This document shows positions 1 through 9,700 of a stretch of 47,805 bases of DNA, piece by piece (the stretch's first letter is position 1; each line of letters opens with the position of its first letter). The stretch covers positions 1 to 47,805 of the forward strand of contig NZ_VCKW01000032.1 of assembly GCF_005889715.1 (NCBI RefSeq), read 5' to 3'. This DNA is from Actinomadura soli (lineage in GTDB: Bacteria > Actinomycetota > Actinomycetes > Streptosporangiales > Streptosporangiaceae). A model generated the notes under the pieces. That model searched no databases. It saw only the letters and a program-made list of their open reading frames with translations, and had not been told where the DNA came from. A program made the position numbers and the translations under genes.

Positions 1-229
1 CGCCCGACCCGACCCGCATCGCGGACGTCACCGCCGCGACCTGCCCGATCAGCACGGCCGTCGCCGAGCTGGCGATGCCGGGCATCGCGTGGTGCTCGGC
101 CAGCCAGTACCGGTGGAATCCGAGCCGCTCGGCGTGCCGGGCCAGGTCGAGGGTGTTGCGCAGCGCCTGGCCGGACGTCGAGCCGCTGACGACGGGCGCG
201 AGGTCCAGGACGGAGAAGGAAACGCTCAT
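1..229 (-). CDS. LLM-class flavin-dependent oxidoreductase, N-terminal part (cut by window edge)
   Basis: The minus-strand frame from the ATG at 229 stays open to the window edge (76 codons). Its N-terminus runs from [16 protein letters not shown] through a helix with [19 protein letters not shown] to [23 protein letters not shown]. This matches the first strand and helices of the bacterial luciferase-like TIM barrel; the YWLAEHH motif and the MSVxxSVLDLxP opening are typical of the MsnO8-like group. Members use reduced FMN or F420 to oxidise organic substrates; the substrate here cannot be told. No clear Shine-Dalgarno sequence precedes the ATG. The C-terminal three quarters lie outside the window. 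Confidence 0.8.
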   Translation of the reverse strand, partial: MSVSFSVLDLAPVVSGSTSGQALRNTLDLARHAERLGFHRYWLAEHHAMPGIASSATAVLIGQVAAVTSAMRVGSG

Positions 230-286
230 AACGAGCGACAACCCCCGGCGGCCCGGTCCTCTTCCCGCCGCCCGGGCAACGCGCCG

Positions 287-598
287 CTACTTCAGCAGCG
301 CGCCGAGGCCGACGACGGCCAGGACGACGAGGGCGATGGCCGAGGGGACCCCGATGGCGACCCACGACCAGTTCACCAGCCTGCGCGCCCGCGCGGGATC
401 GTGGGCGAACACGGTCTCCGACCGCGTGTAGAGCATCGCGGCGACCACGAGCAGCGGCAGGAAGGCGAACATGGTGAGGACGCCGAGGACGAACGCGGCC
501 GCCTGGCCGGACCGGGTGTAGGTCCCGTCCGCGCCGATGCCGAACGCGGTACCGGAGGCGGGCGCGGGGACGGAGGCGGTGGAAACGGCTTCTGTCAT
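287..598 (-). CDS. small two-helix membrane protein, function unknown
   Basis: I do not recognise the family. The 103-aa protein has a short polar N-terminus (MTEAVSTASVPAPASG), a first hydrophobic segment at about residues 33-55 (AAAFVLGVLTMFAFLPLLVV), a basic loop with DPARARRLVNW, and a second segment at about residues 78-100. It is probably an inner-membrane hairpin. I chose the ATG at 598 over an upstream in-frame ATG at 637, because the extra 13 residues are not protein-like and overlap a CRP-like palindrome. No good Shine-Dalgarno sequence is seen at either start. It is followed by the partial monooxygenase on the same strand, 57 bp away, so the two could be co-transcribed. Confidence 0.55.
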   Translation of the reverse strand: MTEAVSTASVPAPASGTAFGIGADGTYTRSGQAAAFVLGVLTMFAFLPLLVVAAMLYTRSETVFAHDPARARRLVNWSWVAIGVPSAIALVVLAVVGLGALLK

Positions 599-622
599 GC
601 GAGCACACCGATCACTGGCGAA

Positions 623-638
623 AGTGATGTAGATCATA
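623..638 (-). promoter_or_regulatory. CRP-like palindrome upstream of the small membrane gene
   Basis: The top strand reads AGTGATGTAGATCATA: GTGA and TCA half-sites six bases apart, close to the CRP/FNR-type pattern TGTGA-N6-TCACA, with one mismatch in each arm. It sits 25-40 bp upstream of the chosen start at 598. The palindrome is visible; binding by a CRP-family protein is inference. Confidence 0.25.
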
Positions 639-701
639 CGCTTCGTGATCGCCCCGCGCGAGGGCCGGCCGCCCCCCTTCTTGGACGACCGGCCAACAGA
701 T

Positions 702-2393
702 TCAGCGCAGCCGCAGCCCCAGCAGGACGGGGTCGTGGTCGGACGAACGGAACGCGTCCGGCCTGTAGAACCGGGCCGGGTTGAACTCGGTGTTGTAGTC
801 GAGGAACACCGGCTCGTCGCTGTTGACGTGCCAGATCGTCGCGCCGGTCACGCGCCGCGACAGGGACCGTCCCGCCAGCACGTGATCCAGCTCCCCCGCC
901 TGGCCATCGAAGACGTAGCTGTACCGCTCGTCCGGACGGACGAACCGCTCCGTCTGCCCGACGAGACCGGCGCCCGTCAGCACCTTCACCGGGTCCTCGG
1001 ACGCGTAGGCGTTGAGGTCGCCCACGACGAGCGGGTTCTGCGCGCCGGCCGCGATGGCGCTGATCGCCTTGGCCTGCGCGACGCGGCGGGCGTTGTAGCA
1101 GCTCTGCCCGTCGCCCTGGTCCTTGTCCGGTCCCTGGGCGCCGTCGCAGCCCTTCGATTTGAAGTGGTTCACGATCATCGTGAAGGGCGTCGTCCCCCGG
1201 GCGGGCCGGAACGTCTGCACCAGCGGGGGCCGGTCGAAGATCGGGTCCTCCGAGGAGCGCGCCGCGCCGGACGGCGTCACCTTCGCGGGCCTGTAGATCA
1301 GCGCGACATGGATCTCGTCCGTCCCCGGGTACGGGTGCCGCACCCACGCGTACGTTCCGGGGCCTGCGGCCTGGTTCAGCCGGTCGACGAGGGCCTTGAC
1401 GGCGGTGTCGCCGTTGTTCTCGACCTCCATCAGCCCGACGACGTCGGCGTCCAGGCCCTTCAGCGCGGCGGTCAGCTTGGCGAGCTGCCGCTCCTGCTCC
1501 TCCGCCGTGTCCGCGCCGCGCTTGTTCAGCGTCGTGAACCAGTTGAGAGTGTTGAAGCTCGCGACGCGCACGTCGCCACCGACGTGCCGCGGCTTCGCCG
1601 GCCGCGGATTGGTGCCGGCGAAATGCGCCGTCCGGGTCGGCTCCAGCCGGTATTTGCCGAACCCGTAGTTCAGGACGCCGGTCAGCCCATATGTCGAGTC
1701 GCCGATCCGCAGGACGCGCGGGTCGGTGTACGGGATCGTGTCCGGGTTCTGGACGTTCGACGCGTCGTCCACGAGCAGCCTCGACGCGTCGTTGCGCTCC
1801 TGTGTCGAGCCGTGCCCGTCGGTCGGCTGGAAGAGGCGGCCGCCCGCGGAGACGGTGACCTCTCCGTACCGTCCGAGCGTGTAGGTCTCGGTCGCGGTGA
1901 GCCTCTGCTCGAACCGCAGCAGCATGCCCTCGTACCGCTCCAGGGTCGCGCCGTCCCGCAACGGGAGCCGGACGCGGGCCGGAGCGATCCGGCTCCGGGT
2001 CCCGCAGACGTCCACGGCGGAGACGGGCGACAGTTCGGTGAGCCCGTTGTACTCGACGGCCTTGCCCGTCACCAGCACCCGGTCGCCCGCCGCGACCTCC
2101 GTGGTCGAGTAGACGAAGATCCCGTCGGAGGTCGCCGGGTCCCGGTCGGGCGCCGGGTCCTGGACGAAGAAGCCCTTGAGCTGGTCGGAGCGCTGGAAGT
2201 CCGCGGTGACGACGCCCTCGACCCGGACGGTCCGGCCGGCCACGGGGCTCGCGCCGCCGCCGCCCTGGACATCGGCGATCCGGTGATCGGCGGGAGTGTC
2301 GCAGGCGGACGGCTCCGCCGCGGCGGCCGCCGGAGCCCCGGCGGTGAGGCCGGCGGTCAGGACGGCCGCGAGTGCTGCTGCTGTTCGGCGCAT
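702..2393 (-). CDS. secreted ExeM/NucH-family endonuclease
   Basis: A 563-aa exported protein. Residues 1-27 are a Sec signal peptide (MRRTAAALAAVLTAGLTAGA... ending in a run of Ala). Next comes an OB-fold-like region of about residues 40-260, typical of ExeM/NucH nucleases (VRVEGVVTADFQ, GFFVQDP, TSDGIFVYS). The C-terminal half is an endonuclease/exonuclease/phosphatase domain: VRVASFNTLNWF, a catalytic-type Glu in DVVGLMEVENNG, MIVNHFKSKGCD, VVGDLNAYASEDP and a final SSDHDPVLLGL. These motifs carry the metal-binding and catalytic residues of the family. It likely degrades extracellular DNA for nutrient recovery. The ATG at 2393 is chosen because it begins the signal peptide; upstream in-frame codons are not protein-like. 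It ends 103 bp before the small membrane gene. Confidence 0.9.
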   Translation of the reverse strand: MRRTAAALAAVLTAGLTAGAPAAAAAEPSACDTPADHRIADVQGGGGASPVAGRTVRVEGVVTADFQRSDQLKGFFVQDPAPDRDPATSDGIFVYSTTEVAAGDRVLVTGKAVEYNGLTELSPVSAVDVCGTRSRIAPARVRLPLRDGATLERYEGMLLRFEQRLTATETYTLGRYGEVTVSAGGRLFQPTDGHGSTQERNDASRLLVDDASNVQNPDTIPYTDPRVLRIGDSTYGLTGVLNYGFGKYRLEPTRTAHFAGTNPRPAKPRHVGGDVRVASFNTLNWFTTLNKRGADTAEEQERQLAKLTAALKGLDADVVGLMEVENNGDTAVKALVDRLNQAAGPGTYAWVRHPYPGTDEIHVALIYRPAKVTPSGAARSSEDPIFDRPPLVQTFRPARGTTPFTMIVNHFKSKGCDGAQGPDKDQGDGQSCYNARRVAQAKAISAIAAGAQNPLVVGDLNAYASEDPVKVLTGAGLVGQTERFVRPDERYSYVFDGQAGELDHVLAGRSLSRRVTGATIWHVNSDEPVFLDYNTEFNPARFYRPDAFRSSDHDPVLLGLRLR

Positions 2394-2431
2394 GGCCGGA
2401 GGGTACGGCCGCGCGCTCGGCGGTCCGCGAA

Positions 2432-2460
2432 CCATTAATGAAGACTCCACCAATTTGCAA
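2432..2460 (-). promoter_or_regulatory. candidate sigma70-type promoter of the secreted nuclease
   Basis: On the minus strand TTGCAA (2460-2455) is followed after 17 nt by TAATGG (2437-2432), about 40 nt upstream of the ATG at 2393. The block is AT-rich compared with its surroundings. Only hexamer similarity supports this. Confidence 0.35.
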
Positions 2461-2586
2461 TGGATTGTCGGATTCTTGGGGCGCGCTTGATCAGCGGGTA
2501 AAAGAAACACCGTCCGGCCGGTCCTCGATATCCGGCAGGAACCAAGGAACGGTCAGCACGCGCACGAGGACAGCAGAGGGAGAGCC

Positions 2587-3381
2587 GTGGCCGAGTCGCC
2601 GGTCGGATCCGAGTACGCCCGCACCCGCGACATCGTCGTCGTGTTCGCCGTGCTGATGGTCCTCACGGCGGTGCTGGTGACCGTCCTCGTCCAGGCGTGG
2701 CCGCCGGGGCCGCAGACCGGGCCCGACGGGCGCACCGAGATCGCGCCGGCGTCCAAGACCCTGCACCTGGCGGGGTGGTCGCCGGTCATGTCCCGCGAGA
2801 CGAGCCTGTTCGTGATCGTCATGGCCGCGGGCGCGCTCGGCTCGGTCGCGCACGTCCTGCGGTCGTTCTACTGGTACGTCGGGAACCGCGCGCTGCGCCG
2901 GAGCTGGCTGATGATGTACCTGCTGCTGCCGTTCGTCGGGGCGCTGTTCGGGCTGGTCGTCTACCTCGTCGTACGGGGCGGGCTGACCTCGCCGCTGGGC
3001 GGCCCGTCCGACGTCAACCCGTACGGGGTGGCGGCCATCGCCGCGCTCGTCGGGCAGTTCTCCCGCGAGACGGCGGAGAAGTTCCGCGCCGTCTTCGCGA
3101 CGCTGCTGGCACCGGCGCGGCCGGGCCGCGACCACGCGCCCGCGCCGGTGGTCGACGGGATGGAGCCGGTCAGCGGGCCGGTCGGCGTCGCGGTCACCCT
3201 CCACGGCAGCGGGCTGGGGTCAGCGACGGACGTCCGGTTCGGCGGCGCGCGGGCGTCGGTCATCGACGCGACGGACACGCTCGTCCGCGCGACGGTCCCC
3301 GCGGGCGCGACCTCGGGGCCCCCGATCGTGAACACCCCGGACGGCGCCGCCACCAGCCCGGAGCCGTTCACGGTCGAGTGA
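2587..3381 (+). CDS. membrane protein with C-terminal IPT/TIG domain
   Basis: The 264-aa protein has three hydrophobic segments: about residues 17-38 (IVVVFAVLMVLTAVLVTVLV), 73-92 and 108-130. A cytosolic stretch (QFSRETAEKFRAVFATLL) follows, then an IPT/TIG immunoglobulin-like domain at about residues 185-264 (PVSGPVGVAVTLHGSGLG, VRFGGARASVI, PAGATSGPPIVNTPDGAA). IPT folds mediate protein or glycan contacts and are usually extracytoplasmic. The GTG start is set by the purine-rich AGAGGGAGAG at about 2575-2584. It is divergent from the nuclease and convergent with the nitrilase-like gene. No function can be assigned beyond a membrane-tethered binding domain. Confidence 0.75.
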   Translation: MAESPVGSEYARTRDIVVVFAVLMVLTAVLVTVLVQAWPPGPQTGPDGRTEIAPASKTLHLAGWSPVMSRETSLFVIVMAAGALGSVAHVLRSFYWYVGNRALRRSWLMMYLLLPFVGALFGLVVYLVVRGGLTSPLGGPSDVNPYGVAAIAALVGQFSRETAEKFRAVFATLLAPARPGRDHAPAPVVDGMEPVSGPVGVAVTLHGSGLGSATDVRFGGARASVIDATDTLVRATVPAGATSGPPIVNTPDGAATSPEPFTVE

Positions 3382-3400
3382 GCTGCCCGCCGGGCGGCGC

Positions 3401-4852
3401 CTACTCGGTGTCCTGCCAGTGCTCGTGCCAGACCTCGTACGCCGCGCCCGGGAAGACGCGGGGCAGCTCCGAGGTGGGCAGCCGCCCGAGTTCGGCGCCC
3501 GTCCTGGACACGCCGAACTGGCGCTCGGTCACGTACGCGGTGCGGTGCAGGGTCTTCGGCCCGGAGACGAGGCACGTGTAGCGGGTGCCGGGGAGGTCCT
3601 CGTCCGGGATGGCGGCGCCGACCGCGAGGCTGTTGGACACCGTCACCCAGGTGCCGAGGCCGGTGACCTGCCGCTCGGCGCCCTGGTCCTCCCAGCGGTG
3701 CTCCAGGATCGGCTTGGAGAAGATCGGGACGAGCAGGTGGGACACGCCGCACGACTCCAGCTCGCGCTCCCAGCCGCTCGAACGTCCGAGGTCCTCGCAG
3801 ATCAGGACGGCGAGGCGGCCGAGCGACGAGTCGAGCAGGCGGATCCGCGTGCCGGGCCTCGCGTACTCCACGGCCGTGCCGGACGGCGGCGCGTCCGGCA
3901 GCCGCCACAGCCTCATCTGCCCCGCGTCCAGCGTGAAGCCGGACAGCTTGTCCTGGACGAGCAGCTCCTGCCCCGTCCAGCGGTCGAGCAGGACGGCGCG
4001 GTTGGGCGGCGGGTCCTCGCGGCCGAGCGGGCCGCTGCCGAGCAGCAGGAACCGCAGCGGGCGCCGGTCCCGGTCGCGTCCCGCGGTGTCGAACGCGACC
4101 TCCTTCCACAGCTCCAGCAGCGAGTCCGACAGGGACGCCTCGGGCATCACGGCGAGCTGCGCGCCGGACTCGTCGAGCCGCCGGACGATCGCCTTGACCC
4201 GGCTGCGGATGCCGGACGAGTCCATCGGGCGGAGCCGGTACACGGTCATCCCGTGCCGCTGCTCGAACTCGATGTCGACGTCGTCGAAGGTCTCCAGCAC
4301 CGGCGCGCACCCGACCGCGACCGACTCGTCCCGGCTGAAGTGCGGGTCGTTCACCGCGGGCAGCACGCGGTGGTCGATCTTGTCCCACACCTGCGGCGGG
4401 ACGCGGTGGACGCCGAAGAACTCCGCCTTGGCGCGCAGCCCGCGCGGCCGTCCGGGGAAGGCGCAGCGGGGGAGCAGCGCGCCCGTCGTGCCGTGGCCGT
4501 TCAGCTTGCCCTCGGTCAGGTAGTTGACCAGCACCGCGGCCAGCGCGGGAGCGCCGTGGTAGGGGCCGAACGGGCTGGCGTGGGCGAGCGCGATGTCGAG
4601 CCCGAGCATGATCGTGAACCGGCCGCGGTCGCCGCGCGCGGCGATGATCTCCGCGGTCTCGGCGGGGTCGAGGACGCCGTCGTCCAGGACGGTCTCGGCG
4701 ATCTCGCCGGCCCGCCGCCGGACCCGCTCGTCGGCGTACCAGCGCGTGGCGGTCCAGTCCTGGAAGACGCCGTCCGCGATCGAGTCGTAGAGCAGGACGA
4801 AGAGATCAGCTGGTTCGGCCGGGTAGTCGGCTTCGGCCAACTGATCCGTCAT
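3401..4852 (-). CDS. carbon-nitrogen hydrolase (nitrilase superfamily) with uncharacterised N-terminal domain
   Basis: In this 483-aa protein the C-terminal part carries a nitrilase-superfamily core with all three catalytic positions visible: Glu238 in LAVMPEAS, Lys302 in LVQDKLSGF and Cys352 in LAVLICEDLG. It should therefore cleave an amide or nitrile C-N bond. Residues 1-200 are not a domain I recognise; they are rich in Asp and Glu and contain HASPFGPYHGAPALAAVLVNYLTEG. Ordinary family members are about 270-300 aa, so the extra 200 residues are unusual. There is no signal peptide, so it is cytosolic. It is convergent with the IPT protein and divergent from the winged-helix regulator, with a 182-bp shared upstream region. 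The substrate is unknown. Confidence 0.75.
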   Translation of the reverse strand: MTDQLAEADYPAEPADLFVLLYDSIADGVFQDWTATRWYADERVRRRAGEIAETVLDDGVLDPAETAEIIAARGDRGRFTIMLGLDIALAHASPFGPYHGAPALAAVLVNYLTEGKLNGHGTTGALLPRCAFPGRPRGLRAKAEFFGVHRVPPQVWDKIDHRVLPAVNDPHFSRDESVAVGCAPVLETFDDVDIEFEQRHGMTVYRLRPMDSSGIRSRVKAIVRRLDESGAQLAVMPEASLSDSLLELWKEVAFDTAGRDRDRRPLRFLLLGSGPLGREDPPPNRAVLLDRWTGQELLVQDKLSGFTLDAGQMRLWRLPDAPPSGTAVEYARPGTRIRLLDSSLGRLAVLICEDLGRSSGWERELESCGVSHLLVPIFSKPILEHRWEDQGAERQVTGLGTWVTVSNSLAVGAAIPDEDLPGTRYTCLVSGPKTLHRTAYVTERQFGVSRTGAELGRLPTSELPRVFPGAAYEVWHEHWQDTE

Positions 4853-4962
4853 AAGCGCCCCCGGGGGTTGACACGCACTGTTACAGGTGGTGGATCGATG
4901 CTAACTCCCGCCGGGGTCAGATTCAGTGTCGTCGGCAACAGTGACCGGTACGCCCCCATCAC

Positions 4963-4992
4963 TTGACATTCACTTGGCACGCACCCCATGCT
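4963..4992 (+). promoter_or_regulatory. candidate promoter of the winged-helix regulator
   Basis: TTGACA (4963-4968), an 18-nt spacer and CATGCT (4987-4992) form a sigma70/HrdB-like promoter. The predicted start of transcription lies about 36 nt before the ATG at 5035, which has GGAGAG at 5024-5029. The -35 matches consensus; the -10 is weak. Confidence 0.45.
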
Positions 4993-5034
4993 GGAGGGAT
5001 CCCGGCGGTGCTCGTCAACCTTTGGAGAGTGACC

Positions 5035-5760
5035 ATGAGCGCTGTTCCCGCCCCTGCCCACGACCGCCGGACGGAGGTCCGGCGCCTCATCGACGCCATG
5101 GAACACGCCAAGGTCATCAGCGACGGCCACTTCAGCGCCCTCGGCATGCTGATCACCGACGCCTCGCTCAGCGCCGACGAGCCCGCCCTGGTGGAATGCC
5201 AGGACGGGCTCCAATGGCTGCACCGCCACTACCTCGACGTCAACGCCCTCGACGGAGCCCAGCGCGAGCAGCGCGGACGCATCCTCGGGCTGATCGACGT
5301 CGTCCACTGGGCGCTCAAGCGGCTCCCGTCCGGCCTCCAGCTCACGCTGCAGCCCGACGGCTACGCCGCCCGCTTCCTCATCGCCGTGTACCGCCGCCAG
5401 GGCCTGTCCAACAAGGACCTCGCCGCCGAGCTCCGCACCGACGAGACGGAGATCAGCCGGGTGGGCCGCAAGCTGCTCTCCGCGGGCGTCGTGTGGCGCA
5501 GGAAGGAGTGGCGCCACAACGCGTGGGACCTGACGCCCCGCGGCCACCATTACCTGGAGAACTCCGGCCTCCTCACCGGCGACCTCAGCGAGGACGAGCC
5601 GTCCGGCCGTGCCGCCCGCCGCGCCGAGCCAGCCCGTCCCGCCGCCGACCCCGCGCCGCGCTCACCGGACGCCGTCCCACAGCGGCAGGAAACGGGCCTG
5701 CCGGACCTGAGCCACTCGTCCCCGCCCCCGGAGCCGCCGCCCCGCTCCGCGCAGGGCTGA
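5035..5760 (+). CDS. winged-helix (MarR-like) DNA-binding protein
   Basis: This 241-aa protein has helical residues 1-110, then a winged helix-turn-helix at about residues 112-180. The segment QGLSNKDLAAELRTDETEISRVGRKLLSAGVV reads as helix-turn-recognition helix, followed by the wing WRRKEWRHNAWDLTPRGHHYLE. The last 55 residues are a disordered Pro/Ser/Arg-rich tail. The arrangement resembles MarR-type regulators, but the long N-terminal domain is not typical and may sense a ligand. The ATG at 5035 is chosen for the GGAGAG 5 nt upstream. It is divergent from the nitrilase-like hydrolase, so it may control that gene. Confidence 0.65.
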   Translation: MSAVPAPAHDRRTEVRRLIDAMEHAKVISDGHFSALGMLITDASLSADEPALVECQDGLQWLHRHYLDVNALDGAQREQRGRILGLIDVVHWALKRLPSGLQLTLQPDGYAARFLIAVYRRQGLSNKDLAAELRTDETEISRVGRKLLSAGVVWRRKEWRHNAWDLTPRGHHYLENSGLLTGDLSEDEPSGRAARRAEPARPAADPAPRSPDAVPQRQETGLPDLSHSSPPPEPPPRSAQG

Positions 5761-5783
5761 CCCGGCTGGCACGGCTGACCGGG

Positions 5784-6653
5784 CTAGGACGCGGGACGCT
5801 CCAGCAGCGTGACCAGGCGGGCCAGGCCGTCGTCGCCGTGGCCTTCGGCCACCGCGCGGTCGAGCAGGTCGCGCAGCGGGGCCAGGAGGGCCGGGTCCAC
5901 GCCCTGGTCGCGGCTGGTGTCCAGCAGCCCGGGGAACGCGACCTGGCTGGTGGCCACGCTGGAGACGTCGGTGCCGAACTCCTCCTCGTCCAGCGCGTGC
6001 GCGTATGCGGGGAACGACCCCATCATCGCGGTCAGCCACGCCGTGACCATCGGCGTGAACTCCGCCGCCGGCACCTTCTCCGACCGGACGAGCGCGACCG
6101 CATGGAAGTACCCGGCGAGCATCCCGTACATGACGTCCAGCAGCGCGAGGTCGAACAGCGGCGCGAGCCCCGGGTCGCCGCCGAGGAAATGCGGCGTGCC
6201 GAACGCGTCCAGGAGCGCCCGGCTCTCCTCGAACGCGGTCTCGTCGCCGCTGTAGAGGACGAGCGCGTCCGGCCCTCCGATCATCTGCGGGACGGCCATG
6301 ATGCCGCCGTCGACGTACCGTCCGCCCTCGCCGGTGACGCGGCCGGCCAGCGCCCGCGCCTGCTGCGGCGTCCCGTTGGTGAGCTGGACGATGGTGCGCC
6401 CGGCCAGCACGTCCCCGGCCAGGACGTCGTCCGCGTTGGCGTACACGGACAGGCAGACGATCACCACCGGGCTCGCCGCGATCGCCTCGGCCGCCGTCGC
6501 CGCCCGCCGGGCCCCCTTGGCCGCCAGCGGCTCGGCCTTGCCGGGCGAACGGTTCCAGACGGTGACGGCGTGCCCGCCCTTCAGCAGCGCTTCGGCGAGA
6601 GCCGTCCCCATCAGCCCCAGCCCGAGGACGGTCACGGATTTCTGTTCGGTCAT
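5784..6653 (-). CDS. imine reductase-like NAD(P)-dependent oxidoreductase
   Basis: The 289-aa protein has an N-terminal Rossmann fold (GLGLMG at residues 11-16, then VWNRSPGKAEPLAAKGA, an NADPH-type signature) and an all-helical C-terminal dimerisation domain. QLTNGTPQQARAL, VDGGIMAVPQMIG and LFDLALLDVMYGMLAGYFHA are hallmarks of the imine reductase branch of the beta-hydroxyacid dehydrogenase superfamily. The Asp in FDLALL is at or near the proton-donor position of many imine reductases. It probably reduces a C=N or C=O bond; the natural substrate is unknown. The ATG at 6653 has a strong GGAGAGGGGA just upstream. It is divergent from the SARP regulator, 80 bp away. Confidence 0.85.
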   Translation of the reverse strand: MTEQKSVTVLGLGLMGTALAEALLKGGHAVTVWNRSPGKAEPLAAKGARRAATAAEAIAASPVVIVCLSVYANADDVLAGDVLAGRTIVQLTNGTPQQARALAGRVTGEGGRYVDGGIMAVPQMIGGPDALVLYSGDETAFEESRALLDAFGTPHFLGGDPGLAPLFDLALLDVMYGMLAGYFHAVALVRSEKVPAAEFTPMVTAWLTAMMGSFPAYAHALDEEEFGTDVSSVATSQVAFPGLLDTSRDQGVDPALLAPLRDLLDRAVAEGHGDDGLARLVTLLERPAS

Positions 6654-6733
6654 GGCGAATCCCCTCTCCATCAGGAGAACGAGCCTGCCGCGCGCGGCTT
6701 CGGGAACCCTTCGGGCCGCATTACGGTGGCGGT

Positions 6734-9700
6734 ATGCGCTTCGGGGTGCTCGGCCCGCTGGACGTGCGGACGGGGGACGGTGCGCCGGTCAGGGTCGCCG
6801 ACCGCAAGGTCCGCGCCCTCCTCGCGGACCTGCTGGCGCACGCCGGGCGGGCCGTCGCGTCCGGCCGCCTGATCGACGACCTGTGGGGCGACGACCTGCC
6901 CGCCAACCCGTCCGCGACCCTCCAGGCCCGCGTCTCCCAGCTCCGCCGCGCCCTGGACGACGCCGAACCCGGCGCCCGCGCCCTGGTCGAGAAGAGCCCG
7001 CCCGGCTACCGCCTGAACGCCCGCCCGGGCGATGCCGCGCGCTTCGAGGAGCTCGTCGCTGAGGCGCGGACATCCGAGGGCCCGGCGACCCGCGCCGCGC
7101 TCCTCACGGACGCGCTGTCCCTGTGGCGCGGCCCCGCCTACGCCGATTTCGCCGACGCGCCGTTCACCGCGCCCGAGATCGCCCGCCTGGACGAACTGCG
7201 GCTGGCGGCGGTGGAGGCGCGAGCCGAGGCGCGGCTGGAACTCGGCGACCACGAGGCGCTGGCGGCGGAACTGCGCGGCGTCGTCGGCGAGCATCCGCTC
7301 CGGGAACGGCTCCGCGCGTCCTACATGCGCGCCCTCTACGGCGCGGGCCGTCCCGCCGAGGCGCTCACGACCTACGAGGACCTCCGGCGGCGGCTCGGCG
7401 AAGACCTCGGCGCCGACCCCGGCCCGGCCCTGTCCGACCTGCACCTCGCCATCCTGCGCCGCACCCTGCCCGCGTCCGGGAACCTGCCCGCCGACGTCAC
7501 CCCGCTGGTCGGACGGGACGCGGCGGCGGACGAGGTCGCGGGCGCCCTGGCCGCCGCCCGGATGGTGACGCTGACCGGGCCCGGCGGAGTCGGGAAGACG
7601 CGGCTGGCGGTGGCCGTCGCGCGGCGGGTGCGGGAGCGGCACCCCGACGGTGTCTGGCTGGTCGCGCTGGACGAGGGCCTGAAGGCGGGCGCATCCGCAG
7701 ACGAGGTGGCGTCGTTCGTGGCCGGGGTCCTGGGGCTGCGCGACGACGCGGGCATCGCGGGCGGCCCGGCCGCCAGGCTCGGCGAGGCGCTGCGCGGGAA
7801 GCGGATGCTGCTCGTCCTGGACAACTGCGAGCACGTCGTCGAACCGGTCGCCCGCCTGGCCGCGGGGCTGCTGCGGGCCGCCGCCGAGCCGCGCGTCCTC
7901 GCGACGAGCCGTGAGCCGATCGGGATCTCCGGTGAGCGGCTGTGGAGCGTCCCGCCGCTGGACGTCCGCGACGCCGCCGCGCTGTTCGCCGACCGGGCGG
8001 GCCTCGCGCCCGGCGCGGCGGCGGAGACCGGTCAGCAGGCGGCCATCGCGGACATCTGCGCGCGGCTGGACGGCATCCCGCTCGCGCTCGAACTGGCCGC
8101 GACGCGCGTCCGGGCACTCGGCGTCGAGGGCCTCGCGGCGCGGCTGGACGACCGGTTCGGGCTGCTGTCGTCCGGCGCGCGGGACGCACCCGCGCGGCAG
8201 CGGACGCTCCGCGCCCTCATCGACTGGAGCTGGGAGCCGCTCAGCGAACCCGAACGGGCGGTGCTGCGGCGGCTGGCGGCGCACCCGGGCGGCTGCACGC
8301 TCGACGCGGCCGGAGAGGTCTGCGGCGCCGGCGTCGGTGTGCTGGCGAGCCTCGTCGACCGCTCCCTGGTCGTGACCGGTGACGGCCCTCGCTACCGCCT
8401 CCTGGAGTCGATCGCCGCGTACGGCGTCGAGCGTCTCCGCGAGGCGGGGGAGTACGAGGCGGTGCGCCGGGCTCATGCCGGGTACTACACGGCGCTCGCC
8501 GAACGCGCCGACCTGTGCGGCCCCGGCCAGCGGGAGGCGCTGCGCACGCTGCGGGCCGAGTCCGGGAACCTGCGGACCGCGCTCGAAACGGCCGTCGAGG
8601 ACGGAGCGGCAGACCTCGCGTTGCGGCTGGTCAACGCGATGGGCTGGGCCTGGTTCCGGTGGGGCCGTCCCGGCGAGGCGCGCCGCGCGTTCGGACGGGC
8701 CCTCGCCGTCCCCGGCGGCGATCCGGCGCTGACGGCGGTGGCCACCACCTGGCACACCGGTTTCGCGATGCTCGACGGCGACGGGCACGACCGCGACGAA
8801 CGCTGCCGCCAGGCCCTGGCCGCCTACGACGAGAAGGACCCGTGGGCGGAATGGTTCCTCGGGTTCGTCCGCGGCGGGTTCGGCGACCTCGACGCGATCG
8901 AGGAGCTCACCGCGCGTGCCCTGGAAGGCTTCCGGGCCGACGGCGACACGTGGGGTGAGGCGGCGGCGCTGGCCACCCGCGCCGCGCAGGCGCTCTCCGC
9001 GGGCGACCTGCCGGGGGCGGGACGCGACGGCGAGCGGGCCATGGAGCTGTTCCGGACGGCGGGCGACCGCTGGGGACGCCTCCAGGCCACCGAGACCCTC
9101 GGCGTCCTCGCCGAAGTGACCGGCGACTACGCCCGCGCCGCCCGGCTGCACGAAAGCGGGCTGCGCGACGCCGAGGAACTCGGGCTCTGGACGGAGGCGT
9201 CCGGCGCCCTGTCCCGCCTCGGCCGCGTCGCGCTGCTCACCGGCGACCTCGACCGTGCCGACGACCTGCACGAGCGCGCCCGGCGGCTGGCCGTCCGCGA
9301 ATCGCACCGCCGGATGGAGAACTTCGCCGACATCGGGCTGGCGCTGGCGGCGCGCCGCCGCGGCCGCCTGGACGAGGCGGAGACGATCCTGCGCCGCTGG
9401 CTGGACTGGGTCCGCGACATCGACGGCGCGCCCGGCATGGCGTTCCTGCTGGCCGAACTCGGCTTCGTCGCCGAACTGCGCGCGGACGCCGACCAGGCCC
9501 TCGGCCTGCATGCCGAGGGCCTGGCCGCCGCCCGTGCGACCGGGAACCCGCGGGCGATCGCGCTGGCTCTGGAAGGGACGGCGGGCGCGCTGTCCCTGGC
9601 GGGCCGCCATGACGAGGCCGCGGCCGCGCTGGACGCCGCGTCCGCCGCCCGGGACGCCGCCGGAGCGCCGCTGCCCGCGGCGGAACGCGGCGACGTCGAC

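Noticed and set aside
6671..9610. Long open frame antisense to the SARP regulator
   Set aside because: It mirrors the GC-biased third positions of the real gene, has low-complexity Arg/Gly/Val content and no domain.
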